The notes beneath the pieces are model-generated. The model ran no database searches. It saw only the letters and a list, made by a program, of their open reading frames with translations, and had not been told where the DNA came from. The position numbers and the translations under genes were made by a program. Below, piece by piece: positions 22,085-34,310 of a DNA stretch of 64,000 bases; the first letter of the stretch is position 1; each line of letters begins with the position of its first letter. The DNA comes from Cercis canadensis (taxonomy: Eukaryota > Streptophyta > Magnoliopsida > Fabales > Fabaceae). The stretch spans positions 45,585 to 109,584 of the forward strand of contig QAOA01006575.1 in the NCBI GenBank assembly GCA_003255065.1, in the 5' to 3' direction.

Positions 22085-22190
22085 AAAAATGTTCCAATTT
22101 TCCTAATTGTTTAATGATTTTTGGGAGGAATACCAAATTGTAATTATCTAAGATATATAAACCTTTAAGTCTTTTGAGATAATAGCATCT
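22085..22190 (-). pseudogene. TNL LRR-exon fragment
   Basis: About 105 bp resemble the LRR exon of both TNLs in the window. The GGAATACCAAATTGTAATTA stretch matches 24,290 and 63,640. The frame is broken and splice sites are absent. It marks a lost TNL copy downstream of the complete gene. Confidence 0.6.
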
Positions 22191-22753
22191 TCCTTAGTCA
22201 TAAAAATTAGGGTATTTAGTATATGTTGTTCAATTCTCACCCTCGGCCCTTACACTCTTATGCAACAAAAAAAAAAAAATACGTACATGTGTGTGTAAGT
22301 AATTACACAATGTTAGCTCACAATGGTGATCAAGCTATAGTTGAATTGAAAATTTCAAATATATGATAAGATATATTGAACAGATAACACATACAACTTA
22401 AATAAATTAGTAAATCGTCAAGAAAAATTCAAATGAAGTACACAAATATCTCTAATATCATCAAATAGATCAAAAATAGAAAATAAGACATGTAACGATA
22501 AGCAAATCACGACACAATGTACATTGAGACTGACAATGAGATTTTGTGATGGAGAATGCTCTGCTTACAAAATGATTTTGTTCAAAAATTTTCAGGAACG
22601 AAAAGGAACCATATTCCAATACAAACGAGCCAGTTCGCAATTCGAAAGGCAAATGAGCAAACCAGGTAACTCTGATTAACTCCCAAAGAAATTTTGAACA
22701 CTGTATAGTAAAACATGTAATGGCTCTTAAAATCCTCAAATAACATCTTAGTT

Positions 22754-22881
22754 TCAGTTTTCAAATTGATTGAAAGGAGGACGACAACTTGAAAATTTTT
22801 GAGAAGAGTGGAGGAAACACTTGCCTCTTCCAACCAGAGTAGATCCCAATCCTTTTCCTTGGACTTTTCTTGATGAATCTT
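22754..22881 (-). CDS. Possible alternative last exon of the TNL
   Basis: Inside exon 5 a strong donor (GTAAGTAT at 23,042) and, 161 bp on, an acceptor (TTTTAGCAG ending at 22,882) allow splicing that removes the membrane-anchor codons. The joined frame continues in phase through DSSRKVQGKGLGSTL to a stop at 22,754. The sequence is conserved in the second TNL at 62,040-62,150, though not in the same frame. The reading is an inference from splice signals only; it could equally be 3' UTR. Confidence 0.45.
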
Positions 22882-22953
22882 CTGCTAAAATATATATTCT
22901 GTCAAACGTATTTATTCTCTCTTGGAGGCTATATATATAGCACAAAAGCTATC

Positions 22954-25900
22954 TCAATCATAGGAGGTATAGTACAGGTGTAGGAGACCTAAACAAATCA
23001 GGATACCTATAATTACAAGACAACTAGGATTCTTATACTTACTAGACAACTCACACCGACATGTCGGCAACTTCTGTGCTTCTAGCTCCTTATCATTCCT
23101 TGACATAACTCTGCGGAACTTTTTCCTTGGCTTTGCATCACCAATCTTCTCATCATTCCTTGACATATACTCTGTGCGGGACCTTTTCCTTGGCTTTGCT
23201 TCCTCAATCTTATCTCTTAGCTCTGCATTATCCCTTGACATCACAGAATCCATATTTGAGATGTTGGGAATGGGACACTCAAATTGAATATCTTCCATGT
23301 TTATATCTTGCTTGTACACATAAACTCCACACTCATCCACTTCATAGCCTGGTGACGTGGAAAAGGACTTGATCTCCACATGATTCCAATCACGACTATT
23401 AAAATTAGTAACACAGCAATTTCGGCGACGTACGAAGATAACATCTTCGTTACTGTGAGAGTAATAGTAATATTTCTTGGACCCTGTCCGACAACCATTA
23501 TTATAGGCCTCTATTTCAACAATGGACTCTTCAAGCTCTTCTGAGGATCTTGTAATTTTGCTGAGGGCAACTGCAAAAGCAAAATGAGGGGACTTCCGAC
23601 GAGCCCAAAATGATAAGTTTCCACCTTTGCAGCAATGGTCAAACCAATTTGGAATAGGTGTTCTGGGCATTTCAACAATCAAGGAATCGATATCCTGTAG
23701 TACCTGTGGCAGCAAAAGAATGGCAGGCATGATGAATTTAGTTGACTTGAAAAGAAAGAAAAAGAAAGTGGTCTCATAAAAGTTGTTCTTTATAAAATTA
23801 ACAAGAAGTTGTATTACATATTATTTACTTTGACATTGCTGAAATTGAAATGCGTTTGGTAATAAAATACTGCACACTTTTTATCCTAGGAAAATGGTTT
23901 ACACAACACTACTCAAAATGAATAGATAGATGATAGCTGTGAAGTAAAGAAAAGAGAATAAATTCCCTTCAAATTTGAGAATGAAGATGCTCCATTTATT
24001 TGACTAATAAAATTTACATATTATGTATACTTTTGCCGATAATTAAAGGAATTACTATATATTTCCAACGAATAAAGAAATCATAAAGAAAAAGTTATAA
24101 AACATCAAACTTGGGAAAGAAATAGTCAAACCTGAGACCATATCGCATTTGATGATTGTGAGGTTAAAGATATGCAACCATCTGCATATATTGTTCCCAA
24201 ATTTGAAGGAATTCCTGGAGTTTGTTGAAGCTTCTTGCACTTAGACACAAAAAGGTATGTCAATCTATCTAATTGGTTAATGCTTTCTGGGAGGGATATC
24301 AAATTGTAATTATTTGATAGATTTAAATATTGAAGCCCTGGGAGGTAGCAAATGGAATGTGGAATCTGCTTAATACCGGTCCCACGCGCTGTAATAAATG
24401 TTAGTTCATCCATCTGTTCCAATATATCTGGGAAGTGTTGAAGACTACTGCAATAATTGAGATTAAGCCATGTAAGAGATTTCATCTGAATCCTATGTGG
24501 GAATATTTTGAGATTGGTGCAGTTCTCCACGTGTAATCTAACAAGCTTTGTAAGAAATCCAACAGAATCATGAACCTCAATCAGATTCTTACAGTCATAA
24601 AGATATAACTCTTTTATATTTGGGACACTAGATATATCAGGTATTTGAGTTATGAATTGAGACCGTGAGAAATCCAAGTGAGTTAGATTTTCATATTTCT
24701 GCAAAACAAAAACCAATTATAATAATTAGCAAGCCTAAAGTCGTGCGATACAAATTTTAAAATTCACAAGATATAATTTCTAAAATGAATGAGGCAAGTT
24801 TTCTATCAAATCATTACCAACAAGTAAAGGAAAGCCAAGTTTTCTATCAAATCATTACCAACAAGTAAAGGAAAGCCAATTTTAGCTTTTCTAGTATGAG
24901 GCCAAAGGCCACAAGGACAAAGTTCAAGATGACCGATACGTGGTTAAATCATTTAAAAGAGAAAAAAGAAAGCAAATGCACCTGGAATGGCTTTTTCAAT
25001 TTTAGACGACTGCCACATAACTTGAAGACAACAATTTTTCTAGGATAAAACCCCAAAGGTAAAGACTCTGAAGGGTATTCTTCCCAATCAAGAACCCTTA
25101 AATTATTTGGCAAATATTTAGGACCTGTTGAAAACCTTGCCTTTCGAACTATGAGAATTCTTAGATTATTCATCTTTTCAAAGGCAGCACCACTCCATTC
25201 TACTTCATCTTCTTTTGGCAAATCAAACATTATTCCTTCAACACTATTAGTTCCCTATAGAAACAAGTATCAAGAAAGTAGCGTTAGTTATAGACTGCCA
25301 ATTTAACATGCTGACTATAAAATACAAGAAAATATACATACATACATATGTGTGTGTGTGTGTGTTGAAAAAATAATGATACAATTCTTACTGAATTTTC
25401 AGTCAAAACTTTGAGAACATCTTCATGATACCATAATCTGCTTCGTTCACCATGTTTTGAAAGGGCTTCTTGCCTAACAACTTCTCTTCCCATGTCTCGT
25501 AGGAGATCATGCATCCGCAAGATGTCAATTTGATCAACAGTTATGAGAGATTTATCAACAAGTACTTCAATATTATATTGTGGAGAGAGATCACAAGCAT
25601 CTAGTATCTTTTCAACATCTTCCAATCTCTCCCCTTTGAAGAAACAAGCAATATCGAGAAAAATAATTTTCTGATCATCCTCCAAACTATCATAGCTTAC
25701 TCTAAGTATGTCATGAATACCTTTGTCCATAATCCTCTTATATTTATCCAATGCAGACTCCCATGCCTTTAAACTTCTACCAAACAAATTGGAACCTATT
25801 ACATTTAAAGCCAATGGAAGGCCCTTGGCATAATGTATTATCTGATGGGATATATCCATATAGCTTTCATCAGGTCGGTTCCTTTTGAAGGCCTTCCAAC

Positions 25901-27609
25901 AAAAGAGTTCAAGAGCTTCATCACCGTGTAGCTCCTTCATTTCATATATCTTTTCAACTCTATAAGCACTTAGAAGATGTTTATCCCTAGTTGTTATGAT
26001 GATCCTACTACCAGGACCAAACCAATCATATGCCCCAACCAATTTTTCTAATTGATCCTCCTTATCAACATCATCAAGCACAAGAAGAACTCTCCTATTG
26101 CAAAGCCTGTGTTTTATTATATTTGCACCTTCGTCAACATTGCCCAAGTTGAAAGTTTTCTTCCCAAATATCTGGGATAGAAGTGCCTCTTGCAGATTTA
26201 GAAGGCCCATGCAACTATTTGATCTTTCTTTGACAAATTCAAGAAAACACGCATTATCAAATTGATCAACAATCAAGTTATACAAAACTTTGGCAAGTGT
26301 GGTTTTTCCTATTCCACCAGTTCCATGGATTCCCACAATCCCAACAGTATTGTAAGACCTAATATCTAAAATTGACTTCACTTCTTCTAAGCGAGACTTG
26401 AGTCCAACTATGTGTTCACCAATATGTAAATGTTCATGATGTAATGTAGTGGAGGCCTCTTCTATGATATCTATGATAAATTTATATTCATACCTGCAAA
26501 AATTCAATGCTCTTTAAATTAAGAATATTAAACACAAATGGCAAAGATTGACACAACACTGATTTTCTTTTTTGCTATTTTACTTTCAACATAGGACATA
26601 GGACACTTTGTTTGGAACCACATCTCATATAACAATCTATAACAGCCCAACTAGACCCATTAAGCCACAATAGGTCCATCCTACTTAGACCCACTCAAGC
26701 CTAATTAACTTTGTAATTACCATACACTAGACTCTCCCTATAAATAAGGTAAGTCTCATTATTCTCACCAGATTTTCAAAGATCATCTCACTCAACTCGG
26801 GTCTACCTGGTTCGAGCTTATATGCTTACCTTGTGCAGGTCAACCCGCCTTGGTGACTTAGGGGCCAGACAATCCTTATTAATTAATAGAATCATGTTTG
26901 AGTTGGAACAATAATTAATTAGAGGATTGGAATTTCTACTTGACATTTTTGGTTAGAGATATTTAGTAATGTGGTATATGTACTGCAATGATGGTATCGA
27001 TAACAAGTACTAAACAATTGGAACTATATTAGCTGAACGTAATTAGAAAATTGTAAGTATGTAGGTACCAGTTTTGAAAGTCCATCCTGACAAGTTGGCT
27101 GCCTCGCTCAAAGCTGATCTCCATCTTTTCACTTTCTCCATCTCACTTTTGAATCTATTTTCATGTTTAGCCATTGCTTCTCCATAGCTATTTCTCTGAT
27201 GTCGTACATCTGACGGTTCCACTTTGTAAAATATTGGCCAAACCATTTGGCCTCTTTCCTGCTTGCACTCAAGGATCTTGACAAGTTCATCAAGGCACCA
27301 TGTGGAAGATGCATAGTTTTTAGAGAAAACAACAATGGAAACCTTGGATTCTTTTATCGCGTTGAGAAGAGCAGGTGAGATTTTCTCCCCTCTCTTCAAC
27401 CACTCATCATCTATGAAGGGGTTGAATCCCCTTTGGCACAAAGCATCGTATAGAGAACCAGTAAATGTGTGGCGGGTGTCTTCGCCTCTAAAACTTAGGA
27501 AAATATCATAGCTGTACCTTAGTTCATTTATGGAACTAGAAGATGTTGCAGCAGGTTCAGCAGGCTTCACCTCATCTAAGGGGGCCTCTGATTGAGCTTT
27601 CTCAATCAT
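22954..27609 (-). CDS. TIR-NBS-LRR (TNL) disease-resistance protein, five or six exons
   Basis: Intracellular immune receptor. Exon 1 (27,069-27,609) encodes the TIR domain (YDIFLSFRGEDTR; SPALLNAIKESKVSIVVFSKNYASS). Exon 2 (25,392-26,493 or from 26,509) is NB-ARC: P-loop GTGGIGKTT, kinase-2 VLLVLDDVD, RNBS-B GSRIIITTRD, GLPLAL, FLDIACFF, MHDLLRDMG. Exons 3 (24,982-25,254) and 4 (24,132-24,698) carry leucine-rich repeats. Exon 5 (22,954-23,703) is the post-LRR C-JID domain (PNWFDHCCKG, FAFAVALSK), then repeated basic motifs and a hydrophobic C-terminal segment (CLVIIGILICLGLL). Exons 3-5 join in phase with GT-AG sites. Exon 1 to 2 with the best acceptor is one base out of phase. An upstream in-frame ATG is followed by a stop. 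The protein would be about 1,080 residues if intact. Confidence 0.85.
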
Positions 27610-27699
27610 CTCCACAATTTCTTCTTTCCTCTTTTCTTCAACCACCGTCTCCCTTTCTTCGCCACTTGTTTCTTCTGCCGCAGGAGGTGCTTCTGTTTT

Positions 27700-27726
27700 C
27701 TATTTCTCTTCTGTAACAATGAACAT
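27700..27726 (-). other. Upstream in-frame ATG and stop codon of the TNL
   Basis: ATG at 27,726-27,724 opens a frame identical in phase to the TIR exon but meets TAG at 27,702-27,700 after eight codons. The open frame continues past that stop with acidic sequence (EAPPAAEETSGEERE) up to the next ATG at 27,609. Either the original start lies here and the gene has a premature stop, or translation begins at 27,609 with a shorter leader before the TIR domain. Confidence 0.6.
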
Positions 27727-28855
27727 GTTACCTTCTCATCTTCCTTTAAAGTGAAATAAAAGTAGGAAACTTGGGTAGCTGTAAGTCATACGAGGAAGGA
27801 AAGCACGAAGTGGCATACAAGGAAATTTCTTTATAAGATTCCTGGAAACGCGGTTCAAGATTTTGGCTTATTCAAGTTTATACGTCCTCTCTTCTGTTTA
27901 GACAATGGGTTCCCCACTCTCCTGTCATAATGACAATTCTGTTCCCCCTTTAACCAGAACTTTTTGGCTTTTACTTTTGACAATGGAATTAATGCCCATT
28001 TATATATTCACTCAATTACTGAAGATTAGTGGTACTTACGTGTAATTGTTTTTACATCACTATTGCGCTTGCACAATTATACAATTTAGATTTAATAAAC
28101 TTGTTTTTGTAAAATCCAGATTTAATAGTCTTCAAACAAGTGATGATGGCGTGGTTCTTGAACATGTCATGATAGCTTGGACAGTTTCTAGCTCTTTCAC
28201 AATGGAGCTTCTACCCATGGAGATGATTTAAGGGTATTTTTGATCTTTTACACTTATTTTTTTGGTATTGATCATTGACTAACAGGCTTCTATCAATCAC
28301 TATTTAGTTGAAATTAGATTTATGTGTTGCATATTTCTAAAATATAGGACTCTCCTGTTAGTTTTGAAAATAAAATTGAGGTTTATACAAAAGCAGAAAA
28401 GTAAAATAAAGTTTGAGGTAAAATGTAATATGCTAAATAATCACTTTTTTGCTTTGTTTTTACATCACTATTGCACTTGCACAATTACACAATTTAGATT
28501 TGATAAACTTGTTTTTGAAAAATCCAGATTTAATCTAAGAATTGGCTAATGTACTTGGGTTGGATCAACTCATCATAAGCGCCCAATTATATTTAGGTCT
28601 TGGATCAAATATCTTTCTGAAATTATTGACCACTTGAATAACTGAGCATATGAGCAAGGAAAGTGAGAAGCATTAACTGAAGAAGTTTCTTGACAAGTTC
28701 CAGGAAATGTCATTGCACTTTCCCGTTGATTATTCCATGTACTGAACAGCTGAACACGGGGACATTGAATTGAAGGACATTCTATGGGTTAACGCCTACC
28801 CACTGTGGATAGAAGAAGAAGTAGAGAATTTGGTTTTTTGACGTGTAAAGCATGC
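27727..28855. repeat. TNL 5' flank, repeated elsewhere in the cluster
   Basis: No gene is seen. The stretch GTAAGTCATACGAGG...AAAGCACGAAGTGGCAT near 27,780-27,830 recurs near 42,752 and 45,615. The TTTTTACATCACTATTGC stretch occurs at 28,047, 28,458, 32,704 and 45,848. The GACAAGTTCCAGGAAATGTC stretch occurs at 28,693, 32,907, 43,255 and 46,051. Because it abuts the TIR exon here, it probably represents TNL promoter DNA copied along with the units farther right. Confidence 0.65.
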
Positions 28856-31350
28856 CACTAGTTGAGTAACATTGAATTGTCTTTTTCAACTTTTCGTTCA
28901 TTAAGTTCAATTGAACTAAAATTTCACAAATGTCTACTTTTTCTGATCTATCAATTTGACACTAATCAAATTGATTAAGGCTTTTCTGAGTTGATACTAG
29001 TTAATTGCATGAAACCAAAATGAGTTGAGTCTTTTTTGATTCTCTACTGAATAAGTTCAACCAAAATGATGATTAACTAAAACAGAATTTGCGTATATAT
29101 CTAAATTTGGCACTTATTAAATTTAATTAAATTACTTTTGGTTCTAATTTTGTTGGGGCAATTGTGATTTCTTATAAGTCATTACTAAATTAGGCTAATC
29201 AGATTAAGACAAGTTTATTTTCATATATTAATCAATTTTGAATTGAATTGAGGTAATGCATGCATAATTTTATAAAGGCAGTTTTATGTTAGTATTTTAT
29301 TTATCTTCATTTACAATATTAATTTAGAGTTTTCTTAAATGAAAAAAATTTACTGCAAGAATTATCCCTACTTTTTTTAAACTTATAGAAATTCGCTATG
29401 AGGAATATTACTAATTTTGAATTTTTTTAACATGATAGAATTGGGTCTAATTGTTTTTAATCTGATTGCTAACTTTCATTAGTTTGCCTTTTTTGGTAAA
29501 ATCTAATTTTCATTAGTTAAGTTGAGATATTATTAATTATTTACCCCTTTTATTTTTTTTTATTTCAGTCTCCTATTATACAAAAAGAAAACCTCACAAA
29601 AAAAAAACTGATAAAAAAAAAAAGGTATCATATGGTGCATTTTGGAGCATCTTTTTCATCTGCTAGAACCCTTGTATCATCTTCTTCTACTAAAACCAGT
29701 AGTTCCAGAAGATTTTGTAATGAAAATAAAGGGTATGGTTTTTTAGCAAAGGAATTAATTAAAAAAAAAAAATTATTCTCCTCTTCTCTTCTCTATCTCT
29801 CGCTCTTTCTCTCCTTGAATTTTCTTTCTTTGAATCATCAGAACAACCAGTTGTGACATCTTTAATAGGTGGTTTCTATTGAAAAAGGAGATGGCTTTTA
29901 CAACAATGGTGCTTTTTGGGTGGCCATTGAGTGGTTCTGCGATGGGTGTTGGATGAGCAGCGGTGCAGAAAAAATTAACTTTACACTATATGCAATTTTA
30001 AAAGTTTTAGGACCTTAAATATAAATTTCAAAAGTTTTATTGTCTCAAATTTTGCGCTATAAATGCAACCAGACCTTTATCTCTCTTTTACTTAAGTTAC
30101 CTATACGTGTGAAATTTTGTTCGGTCACCACTGTACCATCGCATCATGCTGACTAGGCAAAACTCATTTTAGTTTTTCCTGATAGCTTAGAAGCCCTCAG
30201 GTCTTTGATTATTGCATGCATTGAACAACTGGAAATAGGGACATTGAACTGAAAAGGACGTAGACATACTATGAGCAAAAGATGAGGGGACGAGGGATTA
30301 ACGGGATAAAAAAATAATTTTGGTTGGGGAATAAGTTAAAATAATTAAAAATTTAAATAATAAATAGTATATCATATTAAAAAAATTGAACATTTTTGAG
30401 AGCTTTCAACTATTAATTACTTTCCAACTGTTAATTTATATACATACATATACATATTTATACCTCATTTTTTTTAAGAAAATTGTCATTCTTGTGTTTT
30501 GTACCGTATTGAGTATGAAACTTGTATCAATATCTGTGCAATATAAGTTAAAATAATTAAAAATTTAAATAATAAATAATTTATCATATTAAAAAAATTT
30601 TAATTTTTTTTAGAGCCTTCACCCCACGTTAACTATGCCCTTGTTAACACGTACCCAGTGTGGATAGAAGAAAAAGTAGAGAAGTTACTTTTTTGACATG
30701 TAATGGTTGTCTATATGCTCCTCCTATATGTCAAGCATATTCTTTTCTCAAAGTCACAATGTTAGAGTCAAAATTGGCCGACTACAGTAGATGAGGAACT
30801 TGAGAAGTTGCCTAAAAACTTCATTGCCTCCTTTATTTTTGTTGTTGTAGACCGTCACCTTATTCTCTGAGGAGCATCTACACTTATTCAATTAAAGACC
30901 ACTTGAGTATTTCTTTTTGAGTTTCCTAAAAGTTTGACTCATTCAGAGTTTTCTTATGCTTCAAATGCATCTTATGATACCTTTTTTGCCCCTGTTTCTT
31001 TTATCAATTTTTTTTATAGGTCTTATTTTAGACCAATCAACCTAATTTAGTAATGACTTAAAAGAAATCACAATTACCCTAACAAACTTAGAACCAAAAG
31101 TAATTTAATTTAACTTAAGAAGTGCAAAATTGAGATAGGAAAGATGTAATTTAATCAATTTTCATTTTGGTTGAACTTATTCAATAGAGAATTAAAAAAG
31201 GCTCGATTCATTTCATGCAATTAGTGTCAACTTAGAAAAGCTCCAATCAATTTGATTTAATGTCAAATTGATAGAGAAAAAGTATACATTTTTGAATTTT
31301 TATTTCAATTGACTGTTGAAAAAGATACAATCAATTTTACTCAACTAGTG
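28856..31350. mobile_element. Element or rearrangement bounded by ~350-bp inverted repeats starting CACTAG
   Basis: The left arm (28,856 to about 29,215) and right arm (about 31,013-31,350) are reverse complements with moderate divergence. The outer ends read CACTAGTTGAGTAA and its inverse, the terminal form of CACTA/EnSpm transposons. The expected 3-bp target duplication is not visible (TGC against GAG). No transposase frame is found. The interior contains another copy of the cluster repeat (30,190-30,790), so an inverted duplication instead of a transposon cannot be excluded. Confidence 0.5.
30331..30606. repeat. Direct repeat of an AT-rich ~65-bp stretch
   Basis: A segment with ATAAGTTAAAATAATTAAAA and ATATCATATTAAAAAAATT is found at about 30,331-30,390 and again at 30,542-30,600. 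The 150 bp between have no recognisable feature. It may be a small insertion with its duplicated flank or simple tandem copying. Confidence 0.55.
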
Positions 31351-31857
31351 GAGGAGCTTGAGAAGCTGGTCTTCCTAGGAAAAAAAAAGAAAATGTGTCA
31401 TTGACAATCACTTAACTATAAATTTTTTTCAAAACAAATTAAGTCGCGCTAAAATTAAGATTGTTACTGGAAATAATCACATGAAACATTGAGGCATAAA
31501 GCATACTTGAATCAAATAATAGGTTTGGGTAAGAATGTCCAAAACTAGAAGTAAACAAAACTAATTAAAATAAAAAGAAATNAGTAAACAAAACTAATTA
31601 AAATAAAAAGAAATAAAGTTACAATTAATTTACAAGAATCCTGAGAGACAATGAAGTTGTTGCATTAGTCATATGTGTCAAACCGATGATCAAAGCTAGG
31701 TTGATACATGAATGTTTTAAGCAAGAACATGAATATACTTTTAGTCCATTGAACTCCATTTCTAATTTACAACCATTTAACAAATGCTAAATTGCTAGGC
31801 TTCCTCGTCAATAAAATAGAACCCACATCACGTCACATGCTCCACAACCAACTTCAC

Positions 31858-32135
31858 CAATCAAGAATCTCAAACATGGCCTTGTCGATATTGGCAACAA
31901 TCTCTCCTAAGACCGAATCATTGCATAACTTACAAGCCCCAAGAAGTGCACCCCAGGCACCAGCATGAGGCTCCACAGGCATTGATTTTATAAGTTCCTA
32001 AGCAGCACTTGATTAATTGCCCTGATCAACTTAGAAGACCAACCATACAAGCATAGTGATTAGAAGTAGGAACAATGCTGAATTTATGCTTCATGGAATC
32101 GAAGTAGTGCCAACCCTTATCAGGACTTTTGCCTT
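31858..32135 (-). pseudogene. PPR protein C-terminal (E motif) fragment
   Basis: On the minus strand HYACMVGLLS, a stop, then after a frameshift MPVEPHAGAWGALLGAC can be read. This is the typical end of plant pentatricopeptide repeat proteins, which bind organelle RNA. Only the last ~90 codons remain and they are broken, so this is a captured gene fragment. A second copy is at 42,622-42,735. Confidence 0.8.
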
Positions 32136-32208
32136 CTCCCTTCAGTGGTTACAGATGGAAAGGCCTCCATCTCCATCTGCATTGAGTTTTGCTTTACCCC
32201 TAAGGTGT

Positions 32209-32552
32209 AACAGTAGCAACCTTCTTGCTCAGCCATACCTGAGTACGGGGAGAAAAAGCAACAAATCAGTAGTGGCATTCTTGAAGTTATATGCATGAGC
32301 AGGAAAGTTAAGAAGCAGTTCTCCACAACATTTTTTTTTTTTGTACTTTTGACTAGAATTTTAAATTCGAATACAAAATTTATAAACCCTAAAAAATACC
32401 ACCGCATTTGTTGGTATGAGTCTAAGAAAGGTAGTTGTAAACTCTAATAACATTGAACATAAACCCACTTGTAGCAACCTTCTTGCTCAGCCATACCTGA
32501 GTACGGGGAGAAAAAGCAACAAATCAGTAGTGGCATTCTTGAAGTTATATGA
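32209..32552. repeat. 80-bp direct repeat
   Basis: The stretch with GTAGCAACCTTCTTGCTCAG through GGCATTCTTGAAGTTATATG is found at 32,211-32,292 and, almost identical, at 32,472-32,551. Nothing coding is implied. Confidence 0.75.
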
Positions 32553-33904
32553 ATTCTCTTCTCAGGATGATGATGGTGGAGGTCACACTTTGTTCCCCTT
32601 TTACCCACTTTTTAGAAGATTTTGGTTTTCACTTTTGACTATGGAATGCTCATTTATATATTCACTCAATTATTGAAGATTAGTGATACTTTTGTGTAAT
32701 TGTTTTTACATCACTATTGCACTTGCACAATTATGCGATATAGATTTGATAAACCTGTTTCTGTAAAATCCAGATTTAATCTAAGAAGTGGCTAATGTAC
32801 TTTGGTTGGATCAACTCATCATAAGCGCCCAATTATATTGACCACTAGAATAATTGAGCATATGAGCAAGGAAAGTGAGAAGCATTAACTGAAGAAGTTT
32901 CTTGACAAGTTCCAGGAAATGTCATTGCACTTTCCCGTTGATTATTGCATGCACTGAACAGCTGAACATGGGACATTGAACTGAATGACATTCTATGGTA
33001 CCCACAGTGGGTAGAAGAAAAATTAGAGAATTTGGTTTTTTGACGTGTAAAGCATGCCTATATGCTCCTCCTATATGCCAAGCACATTCTTTTCTCAGAA
33101 GCAAAATGATAGAATCAAAATTCACGGACTGTAATGTAGGTGTTTGAGGCCATGAAAACTAAAGGAGATGGGACGTCAGTGGGAGAGAAAAAGTGAAGTA
33201 ATGCTGAAGTAGTTTACTGGTTGATCTTTTCTTTTTCATTATATCTTCATCTACTCGGGCCTATTTATAGGCTTCATTGCCCTACTTCCTCTACAGTATT
33301 TGATATTTAGGCAAGTTTCAGATTTTTTCTCTGCTCTTCTTTTTTCTTTTACAGATTTTTTTTATAATATTCTAGTATCTTCTTAGTTTTACAATTATTT
33401 TACAAGGTAGATATTTCAATGGATTTTCCTAGATTAATGTTTAACATATAATAGGTGAGAAACTTGAGAAGCTGATCTTGCAAGGGAAAAAGAAAATGCA
33501 AAACATAAGAATAAGAAAATGTGCCATTGACAATCACTAAACAAGTAGCACTAAAATTAATAGTGTTACAAAGATGAAACATTGAAGCATACTTAAATCA
33601 AATAACATATGTTTGTGTACAAATGCAAATAACTGACAGTCCACAAAAGTAATTATAGTAAAAAGAAATATAGTAACAATTTACAAAAGTGTAGAGGGAG
33701 AATGAAATTGTTGCATTAAACATGTGTAAAACTGAAGATCGATCAAAGCTAGGTTGATACTAGCTTATTTGTTAGATACTAATTTGAGGGTAAGCTAATA
33801 AAAACACACAAAAATTGATAAAGCTATAATCAAAAACTTCATTTTTTAGCTTACGTGTAAAAGCTGTTAAGGTTTATGGAAAAATCTGAAAGTGATTTCG
33901 TCGT

Positions 33905-34310
33905 TCCGAGCCAAACATAATTTTATCTTGCCTAAATCAACTTTGGTGCTGAGTGGTTCCAAAAGCTTGCCCATACATAACATGCTAACCATTAAAATTG
34001 GTAACATAATTACTAGGTCCTCTAAAAACACAGTACTTTGTTATTGTTAGAGGTGGAGCACGTGTTCATTTTCTCATACCATCATTGTAGTTACTTGATA
34101 TTAATAATATTTGATGTGAGTATATTTCACTGATCGTCGATTTGCTTAAGACAACTGCAAAAGCAAAAGGAGGGAACTTCCCATGAGCCCAAAAAGATAA
34201 GACTCCACCTTTGCTACAATGGTCAAACCAATCACAAATTAGTGTTTTGGGCATGGCAACAGCTAATTATTGGATCTCCTCTACAGCCTGTGGCAAATAG
34301 AAAAGTAGGC
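33905..34310 (-). pseudogene. TNL exon-5 (C-JID) remnant, block A
   Basis: The minus strand reads MPKTLICDWFDHCSKGGVLS and FAFAVVLSKST, matching exon 5 of the complete TNL, preceded by the same splice acceptor (GCCACAG) and intron end. Downstream the match goes on (YNDGM, NYVTNFNG) but with stops and frameshifts. No other TNL exons are nearby, so it is a relic inside the duplicated unit. Confidence 0.8.

Noticed and set aside
23127..23372. Plus-strand frame inside TNL exon 5
   Set aside because: It is the shadow of the basic-repeat coding sequence on the other strand and has no domain.
29632..29856. Ser/Lys-rich 74-codon frame
   Set aside because: Low complexity, with poly-A and CT runs, no homology to a family I know and located inside a repeat-bounded segment.
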